Positions 1 through 4,464 of a stretch of 8,280 nt of DNA are shown piece after piece. Position numbers and translations under genes: made by a program. The first letter of the stretch is position 1. The number at the start of each line of letters is the position of its first letter. The DNA comes from an uncultured Lachnospiraceae bacterium (GTDB lineage Bacteria; Bacillota; Clostridia; Lachnospirales; Lachnospiraceae): NCBI GenBank assembly GCA_947177515.1, contig CAMWUU010000138.1:1-8280 (forward strand). The letters run 5' to 3'. A model generated the notes under the pieces. It made no database searches, was not told the DNA's origin, and worked only from the letters and a program-made list of their open reading frames with translations.

Positions 1-93
1 AATAAGACCTTTAGGCGCATAAGGTATCAGGTTCGGATACGCCCAAAAAATAATAATTTTGCAGAAGGATGCCGTATGGTGACCGCGGCATAA
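1..93 (+). CDS. Possible C-terminal tail of an upstream gene (partial)
   Basis: Frame 1 is open from the first base to a TAA at 91-93, giving 30 codons ending in FAEGCRMVTAA. The other two forward frames hit stops within the first 21 bases. The TAA sits 11 bases before the preferred start of the next gene and overlaps an in-frame ATG (TAATG, 91-95), which would be normal spacing for co-transcribed genes. I do not recognise the peptide. Thirty open codons can occur by chance, so this is only a plausible reading. Confidence 0.35.
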   Translation, partial: NKTFRRIRYQVRIRPKNNNFAEGCRMVTAA

Positions 94-104
94 TGGGAGG
101 GATT

Positions 105-794
105 ATGAGGAACTTTTTGAAAAAATACAACCATTCCTGGACACTTTTATATGCATTTATTTATCTGGCTTGGTGGGGATGGCTTGGCAGGATGGAGGCG
201 GATCGTTATGCCTCGGTACATATGTGGCTGGACGACAAGATACCCTTCTGTGAGTGGTTTATTATTCCTTATTATATCTGGTTCCCTTATATCTTGCTTG
301 TAATCGCTTATTTTTTCTTTTTTGCCAGCCGGAGGGAGTATTACCAGTTGGCGGGTTTTTTGTTTATCGGGATGACGGTCGCGCTGATTACCTACACGAT
401 CTGGCCAAATGGCATTACTTTCCGCACAGAGCTTTCCGAACTTTCTAGAAACAATATCCTGATCCGCCTGACAGCTTTTATCTACGCGAATGACCGGGCA
501 ATCAACTGCTGTCCAAGCATCCACTGTTTTAATTCGATTGCTGTCTGCATTGCCATTAACCGCTGTGCCTCGCTCAAACACAAGAAGGCCGTGCGCATTG
601 GTTCCATCGTGCTCTCGGCACTGATCTGTCTGTCCACGGTTTTTGTAAAACAGCATTCTGTCCTGGATGTGATCTGGGCATTTGTCCTTGGGGCGGTGAT
701 GTACCTTGCGGCGTATCTGATTCCGGATTGGTTAGCAGCAAGGAAAAAGAAAGAAGGAAAAGCCAAGTCACACGCTGCTAAACAGGTTTCTTGA
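105..794 (+). CDS. PAP2-family membrane phosphatase
   Basis: This is a predicted integral membrane protein of 229 residues in the PAP2 (phosphatidic acid phosphatase type 2) superfamily, whose members dephosphorylate lipid phosphates at the membrane. It has about six hydrophobic segments (roughly 11-29, 55-73, 82-100, 143-155, 165-181, 187-207). PSIH at 137-140 stands in for the PSGH motif. KQHSVLD at 182-188 keeps the H-x3-D of the third motif (H184, D188). The first motif (K-x6-RP) is not recognisable, so the active site is degenerate or typical of a divergent subfamily, and the substrate cannot be named. The tail is strongly basic (about 211-221). ATG 105 is preferred because GGAGGG at 96-101 lies just before it and the protein then begins MRNFLKKY, as relatives do from memory. 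In-frame ATGs at 69 and 93 lack a properly spaced ribosome site. It has no obvious link to the sugar genes downstream. Confidence 0.85.
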   Translation: MRNFLKKYNHSWTLLYAFIYLAWWGWLGRMEADRYASVHMWLDDKIPFCEWFIIPYYIWFPYILLVIAYFFFFASRREYYQLAGFLFIGMTVALITYTIWPNGITFRTELSELSRNNILIRLTAFIYANDRAINCCPSIHCFNSIAVCIAINRCASLKHKKAVRIGSIVLSALICLSTVFVKQHSVLDVIWAFVLGAVMYLAAYLIPDWLAARKKKEGKAKSHAAKQVS

Positions 795-832
795 GGATAA
801 ATGATTGGGAATAATTGGAAAATAATTAACGC

Positions 833-880
833 GAAAAGGCGCTTTTCTTTACATAAAATGTCAAGTGCCTTTTCTTTTTT
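833..880 (+). terminator. Intrinsic terminator after the PAP2 gene
   Basis: Bases 833-844 pair with 863-874 in a 12-bp stem with one G-U pair. An ACAT/ATGT inner stem (851-854 with 858-861) lies in the loop. Six T's follow (875-880). It starts 38 bases after the PAP2 stop and separates that unit from the regulator. Confidence 0.9.
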
Positions 881-1025
881 AAGTTGTTTTGGGCTGTGAG
901 ATAGAATCTTGGTACATAATTACCCGGTGCGCAGAAGGAGGATGAAAAGCGGGGTGACTGTTAAAAGTAGCGCCGGTTAGGGTGGATATGGAAGCGGGAA
1001 TCCGTTTGAAAAACCATTTTTGCAC
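881..1025 (+). other. Intergenic stretch with no supported gene
   Basis: Together with the flanking terminator and promoter this makes a gap of 313 bases between the PAP2 gene and the regulator. It holds a ribosome-site-like AAGGAGG at 935-941, but the only frame it could serve is 12 codons (942-980). I see no operator of the type found downstream and no convincing RNA structure. Confidence 0.5.
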
Positions 1026-1054
1026 TTGACAGCATCCAAAAAGGCAAATAAAAT
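1026..1054 (+). promoter_or_regulatory. Sigma-A promoter of the LacI-family gene
   Basis: TTGACA at 1026-1031 and TAAAAT at 1049-1054 are separated by 17 bp, which is near-consensus for the housekeeping sigma factor. Transcription would begin near 1061, giving a leader of about 47 bases. Neither side carries a good match to the operator found at the two downstream promoters, so strong autoregulation through that motif is not indicated. Confidence 0.85.
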
Positions 1055-1107
1055 AACAGTATATGGATGTGTAGAAGAGTTGATTTTACGGAGGCGGGGA
1101 AGTTACG

Positions 1108-2163
1108 ATGGAGGGTAACAAAGGAAATGAGGGCAGGCCGGTAACGATCTATGATATTGCCAAGGAGGCAAATGTATCGGCGGCTACCGTTTCGCGCGTG
1201 CTTACAAACAGTACAAATGTGCGAAGGGATAAGAAAGAGCGTATTCTAACGCTTATGGAAAAATATAATTTCAGGCCGAATGCGATGGCGCGCGGCCTGG
1301 TGGATACAAAGAGCAAAACCATCGGGATTATGGTGGCGGATATCCGCAATCCCTTTTATTCCGAGGCGTTTGTCGCATGTGAGGCCGCGGCGCGCAATTA
1401 CGGTTATACCGTGCTTTTATGCAATTCCTACTGTGACAAGGAGCAGGAGAAAATATTGCTTGAAAAGCTGGCAGAAAAGCGGGTGGACGCGATTATCCAG
1501 ATGGGCGGGAGGGTGGATGAGAGCTGCACAAACAAAGAGTATGCACAGTATGTTAACCGTATGATACAGAATATTCCCATGCTTGTGACAGGAAAGCTCG
1601 ATGGGACGGAGTGTTACCAGGTACAGATCGATGCAGCGCAGTCCATGGAGATTGTAATGGATTATCTGGAAGAGCTCGGGCACGAAAAGATTGCGTTTCT
1701 CGGCGGGTTTTCCAATGTGATTTCCACCGCACAGAAGGAGGAGGTATACCGCAGGAAGCTTTGCGGGCGGGGAATTATGCTTCCCCTTGGACTTTACCGT
1801 CAGGAAGGGAATTATGACAATCAGGTCGGTTACAGCGCGATGAATGCGATCCTTGAGGCGGGCGAACAGCCGACCGCAGTGGTTGCGATTAATGAAACCA
1901 CCGCGAGCGGAATTATGGCAAGCATCCGGGAACATGGGCTTAATGTCCCGGATGATATATCGCTGATTAGTTATGATAATACATTTATGACTGAATTAAT
2001 TACTCCTAGACTGACCAGTGTGGACTATGATTACGGGGCATTTGGGGATCAGTTGATCCGAACTGTAGTATCCGTAATCGAGGGCAAGGAGGTTCCGAAA
2101 GTCCAGTATGTCAAGACAAGACTGGTGGTACGCGAAACCACGGCGAGGGTGAAGGGAAAGTAA
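1108..2163 (+). CDS. LacI-family transcriptional regulator
   Basis: This 351-residue protein has the usual length and two-domain plan of LacI/GalR regulators. The N-terminal helix-turn-helix spans residues 12-32, with recognition helix SAATVSRVL at 24-32. The hinge segment FRPNAMARGL (55-64) ends in L64, the position of the leucine that inserts into the minor groove in LacI and PurR. The periplasmic-binding-protein-like effector domain runs from about 70 to 345. It includes IGIMVADIRNPFY, the G-H-x-K-I-A-F-L-G-G strand near 181-190, AINETTASG near 260, and the late VPDDISLISYDN segment near 280-291. The ATG is supported by GGAGG at 1090-1094 and GGGGA at 1096-1100. It has its own promoter and terminator and lies directly upstream of the GH35 gene. 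Repression of the GH35 and binding-protein promoters through the shared palindromes is inferred. A SxATVSR recognition helix, as in CcpA, suits their central CG. The inducer is unknown, probably a galactoside or a product of its breakdown. Confidence 0.93.
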   Translation: MEGNKGNEGRPVTIYDIAKEANVSAATVSRVLTNSTNVRRDKKERILTLMEKYNFRPNAMARGLVDTKSKTIGIMVADIRNPFYSEAFVACEAAARNYGYTVLLCNSYCDKEQEKILLEKLAEKRVDAIIQMGGRVDESCTNKEYAQYVNRMIQNIPMLVTGKLDGTECYQVQIDAAQSMEIVMDYLEELGHEKIAFLGGFSNVISTAQKEEVYRRKLCGRGIMLPLGLYRQEGNYDNQVGYSAMNAILEAGEQPTAVVAINETTASGIMASIREHGLNVPDDISLISYDNTFMTELITPRLTSVDYDYGAFGDQLIRTVVSVIEGKEVPKVQYVKTRLVVRETTARVKGK

Positions 2164-2181
2164 AAAGGAAAGTGGGTCGGA

Positions 2182-2219
2182 CGGTTGCAGAGCCTGGCAG
2201 GTTTTGCAACCGGTTTTTT
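2182..2219 (+). terminator. Intrinsic terminator after the regulator gene
   Basis: CGGTTGCA at 2182-2189 pairs perfectly with TGCAACCG at 2205-2212, with a small inner CCT/AGG stem in the loop. Six T's follow at 2214-2219. It starts 18 bases after the regulator's stop. The 3' arm doubles as an operator-like sequence, listed separately. Confidence 0.85.
2205..2218 (-). promoter_or_regulatory. Operator-like sequence within the regulator's terminator
   Basis: On the minus strand this reads AAAAACCGGTTGCA. Aligned to TGAAACCGGTTGCA (the local operator pattern), only the first two bases differ. Its centre is 107 bp from the first GH35 operator and 168 bp from the second. It could be an auxiliary operator, or the similarity may simply follow from the terminator's A/T tract and stem. 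Confidence 0.35.
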
Positions 2220-2311
2220 GTGCAAAACTATTTTGTTTCTGTGAAAACAGTTTAAAGCATTGTGCAAAATATACAAAAACATAACCCAACTTTAAGCAAT
2301 CCCTCCAAAGT

Positions 2312-2325
2312 TGAAATCGATTGCA
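2312..2325 (+). promoter_or_regulatory. Upstream LacI-type operator of the GH35 promoter
   Basis: TGAAATCGATTGCA is a near-palindrome around a central CG, typical of LacI-family operators. It ends 9 bp before the -35 box. The upstream operator of the binding-protein promoter has the same offset. Its centre lies 61 bp from the second operator. Confidence 0.75.
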
Positions 2326-2334
2326 GAAAAGCGG

Positions 2335-2364
2335 TTGACGGAAACCCGGAAATAAGTGTAAAAT
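2335..2364 (+). promoter_or_regulatory. Promoter of the GH35 gene
   Basis: TTGACG at 2335-2340 and TAAAAT at 2359-2364 are separated by 18 bp. The predicted start of transcription is near 2371, leaving a leader of about 100 bases before the GTG start. Operators lie just upstream of the -35 box and across the start site, an arrangement suited to repression. Confidence 0.8.
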
Positions 2365-2372
2365 AAATTATA

Positions 2373-2386
2373 TGAAACCGGTTACA
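2373..2386 (+). promoter_or_regulatory. Start-site LacI-type operator of the GH35 promoter (cre-like)
   Basis: TGAAACCGGTTACA begins 8 bp after the -10 box and so covers the predicted start of transcription. It matches the local operator pattern and also every fixed position of the general cre consensus TGWNANCGNTNWCA, so binding by the local regulator, by CcpA, or by both is possible. Confidence 0.78.
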
Positions 2387-2399
2387 AAAACCAGTTGCT
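2386..2399 (+). promoter_or_regulatory. Degenerate third operator copy (weak)
   Basis: AAAAACCAGTTGCT matches TGAAACCGGTTGCA at 10 of 14 positions and starts on the last base of the start-site operator. It could extend the binding region or be a decayed copy. The match is weak. Confidence 0.2.
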
Positions 2400-2460
2400 A
2401 AAAAATTACACTTGAATGTAAATGATTATTTAAATGAATTCTATTATCTGATGATATGAA

Positions 2461-2474
2461 AGGGGGATGATGTG
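2461..2474 (+). promoter_or_regulatory. Ribosome site that decides a non-ATG start for GH35
   Basis: AGGGGG at 2461-2466 lies 5 bases before GTG 2472 and 8 before TTG 2475, both in the GH35 frame. The nearby ATGs (2467, 2470) are out of frame. An in-frame TGA at 2457-2459 excludes an earlier start, so the enzyme must start at GTG or TTG. Confidence 0.75.
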
Positions 2475-4226
2475 TTGGGTACATTTGAAATCCGCGACAA
2501 ATTTTATCTGGACGGTGAGCCGTTTAAGGTGATCTCGGGAGCTATCCACTATTTCCGTATTGTGCCACAGTACTGGCGCGACCGCCTTGAAAAACTTAAG
2601 GCGATGGGATGCAATACGGTGGAAACTTACATACCATGGAATATGCATGAACAAAAGAAGGGGGAATTTTGTTTTGACGGCATTTTGGATATCTGTGCCT
2701 TTGTAGAAACGGCAAAGGAACTGGGACTCTATGTGATTTTAAGACCGTCACCTTATATCTGTGCCGAGTGGGAGTTTGGCGGACTTCCAGCATGGCTTTT
2801 GGAAGAGGACGGGATGAAACTGCGCGTGAATTATGAACCGTTTCTCTCGCATGTAAGGGCGTATTATAAGGTACTCTTACCGATGTTAGTTCCGTTACAG
2901 ATTACGCATGGCGGGCCGGTTATCCTGATGCAGGTGGAAAATGAATATGGTTATTATGCAACGGATACGGATTATATGTGCGCGATGCGGGATATGATGC
3001 GGGAATTTGGCGTGGATGTGCCCCTTGTTACTTCCGACGGACCTTACCCGGAGAGCATGAATGCGGGAAAACTTTCTGGGGCGCTGCCGACCGGTAATTT
3101 TGGTTCGAAGACGGACGAGCGCTTTGCGCTGCTTTCCCGTTATACGGACGGTGGACCGCTTATGTGTACCGAGTTCTGGGTTGGCTGGTTTGATCACTGG
3201 GGCAATGGCGGGCATATGCGCGGGAACTTAGAAGAGAGCGTGAAAGACCTTGACCGGATGCTTGCACTTGGCAATGTTAATATCTATATGTTTGAGGGCG
3301 GCACAAATTTCGGGTTTATGAATGGCTCAAATTATTATGACGAGCTGACACCGGATGTTACTTCTTACGATTACGACGCACTTTTAACGGAGGATGGGCA
3401 GATTACGGAGAAATACTGCCGCTATCAGGAAGTGATTGCAAAATATGCCCCGATACCAAAGGTGGAGTTTAGCACAAAGATTACAAGGCGCGCGTATGGG
3501 GAACTTAAAGTGGAAGAAAAGGTCAGTCTGTTTTCAGTTCTTGACGGGATCAGCCATCCGGTTAGCAGCACATTTACGCAGCCGATGGAGAAACTTGGCC
3601 AGGGCTATGGCTATATTTTATACCGCTCACCACTTGCTACGGAGGAGAGCATCGAGCGTATCCGTTTATGGAGGGCGAATGACCGCGCAAATATCTTTGT
3701 GGACGAAAGGCCAGTTGCCACGCTCTACGACCGGGAACTGCAAAATGAGAAGAAATTTGAACCTGCGGTCACCATTGCGCCGGGGGCGGTTCTTGATATT
3801 TTGGTGGAGAATATGGGGCGCGTTAATTTTGGACCTTATATGGAACTACAGCAAAAGGGGATTGCGCATTGTGTCCAGGTGAACGGACATATCCACAATA
3901 ACTGGCAGCAGTATACGCTTCCGCTTGACAATGTGCAAAACATTGATTTCTCAAAGGACTACAAAGAGAATACCCCAGCGTTTTACCGTTTTTCATTTGA
4001 AGTGGACGAACCTTGTGATACCTTCTTGGATTTCGCCGGGTGGGGCAAGGGATGTGCATTTATCAATGGTTTTAACCTGGGAAGATTCTGGGAGATTGGT
4101 CCGCAGAAACGCCTTTATATTCCGGCACCACTATTAAAGAATGGGAGGAATGAGATTATCCTGTTTGAAACGGAAGGCAGGGTGGCAGACACCATTACTT
4201 TACGGGATGAACCGGATATCGGATAA
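2472..4226 (+). CDS. GH35 beta-galactosidase, cytoplasmic (BgaC-type)
   Basis: This 584-residue protein is a glycoside hydrolase family 35 enzyme, which releases terminal beta-linked galactose with retention of configuration. The N-terminal (beta/alpha)8 barrel opens with ISGAIHYFRIVPQYWRDRL (21-39) and TVETYIPWNMHE (49-60). The general acid/base is E158 in ENEYG (156-160). The nucleophile is E234 in CTEFWVGWF (232-240). Beta-sandwich domains follow, including GWGKGCAFINGFNLGRFW and YIPAPLLKNGRNEI near the C-terminus, where the family's last jelly-roll domain lies. There is no signal peptide, so it acts in the cytoplasm on imported sugar. The length matches intracellular enzymes such as Bacillus circulans BgaC (about 586 residues), several of which prefer beta-1,3-linked galactose; the linkage used here is not shown. 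It is transcribed alone, from its two-operator promoter to a strong terminator, beside the LacI-family regulator that probably controls it. Confidence 0.95.
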   Translation: MLGTFEIRDKFYLDGEPFKVISGAIHYFRIVPQYWRDRLEKLKAMGCNTVETYIPWNMHEQKKGEFCFDGILDICAFVETAKELGLYVILRPSPYICAEWEFGGLPAWLLEEDGMKLRVNYEPFLSHVRAYYKVLLPMLVPLQITHGGPVILMQVENEYGYYATDTDYMCAMRDMMREFGVDVPLVTSDGPYPESMNAGKLSGALPTGNFGSKTDERFALLSRYTDGGPLMCTEFWVGWFDHWGNGGHMRGNLEESVKDLDRMLALGNVNIYMFEGGTNFGFMNGSNYYDELTPDVTSYDYDALLTEDGQITEKYCRYQEVIAKYAPIPKVEFSTKITRRAYGELKVEEKVSLFSVLDGISHPVSSTFTQPMEKLGQGYGYILYRSPLATEESIERIRLWRANDRANIFVDERPVATLYDRELQNEKKFEPAVTIAPGAVLDILVENMGRVNFGPYMELQQKGIAHCVQVNGHIHNNWQQYTLPLDNVQNIDFSKDYKENTPAFYRFSFEVDEPCDTFLDFAGWGKGCAFINGFNLGRFWEIGPQKRLYIPAPLLKNGRNEIILFETEGRVADTITLRDEPDIG

Positions 4227-4271
4227 GGGAATTTTTGTAAGTGCAGATAGTGGAATACGTTTTCGTTCAAT

Positions 4272-4322
4272 AAAATGCCGTCTGATATTATGCATACTGC
4301 ATAAATATCAGCGGCATTTTTT
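4272..4322 (+). terminator. Strong intrinsic terminator after GH35
   Basis: AAAATGCCG (4272-4280) pairs with CGGCATTTT (4312-4320), CTGATATT (4282-4289) with AATATCAG (4304-4311), and ATGCA (4290-4294) with TGCAT (4298-4302). This gives 22 pairs with single-base bulges and a 3-base loop. T's run from 4317 to 4322. The A run on the 5' side means it could also act on transcripts from the other strand. Confidence 0.93.
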
Positions 4323-4337
4323 GTTTAAATCTTACGA

Positions 4338-4357
4338 TTTTGTAATCGATTACAAAA
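4338..4357 (+). promoter_or_regulatory. Upstream operator of the binding-protein promoter (perfect palindrome)
   Basis: TTTTGTAATCGATTACAAAA is a perfect 20-bp inverted repeat. Its 14-bp core TGTAATCGATTACA (4341-4354) fits the local LacI-type operator pattern and the cre consensus. The core ends 9 bp before the -35 box, exactly as in the GH35 promoter. Confidence 0.82.
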
Positions 4358-4363
4358 ATATTA

Positions 4364-4393
4364 TTGACATAATGTGTGCAGAATGCTTATAAT
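4364..4393 (+). promoter_or_regulatory. Consensus promoter of the binding-protein gene
   Basis: TTGACA at 4364-4369 and TATAAT at 4388-4393 are both perfect sigma-A hexamers, 18 bp apart. This is expected to be a very strong promoter when not repressed, which suits an abundant binding protein. Transcription would start near 4400, at the edge of the next operator, with a leader of about 65 bases. Confidence 0.9.
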
Positions 4394-4400
4394 GAAGACA

Positions 4401-4414
4401 TGAAATCGGTTGCA
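4401..4414 (+). promoter_or_regulatory. Start-site LacI-type operator of the binding-protein promoter
   Basis: TGAAATCGGTTGCA begins 7 bp after the -10 box and spans about +1 to +14. Its centre is 60 bp from that of the upstream palindrome. It differs from TGAAATCGATTGCA at 2312 by one base. Confidence 0.78.
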
Positions 4415-4464
4415 TAAAGTAAAATTGCCGAACGGATTCGATCAACAAAGAAGGAGGAGAATAT

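Noticed and set aside
14..43. Hairpin GGC...GTATC/GATAC...GCC near the left edge as a terminator
   Set aside because: It is followed by A's and not T's on the + strand, the outer pairing is short and asymmetric, and it lies in a frame that may be coding.
147..656. Long antisense frame opposite the PAP2 gene
   Set aside because: It has no plausible ribosome site or recognisable domain, and the opposite strand encodes a clear membrane protein with family motifs.
942..980. Twelve-codon frame after AAGGAGG in the PAP2-regulator gap
   Set aside because: The ribosome-site-like sequence abuts the ATG with almost no spacing, the peptide is tiny and unremarkable, and nothing links it to the regulator.
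968..985. CCGGTTA core upstream of the regulator promoter
   Set aside because: Only about 8 of 14 positions agree with the operator pattern and it lies well away from the promoter boxes.
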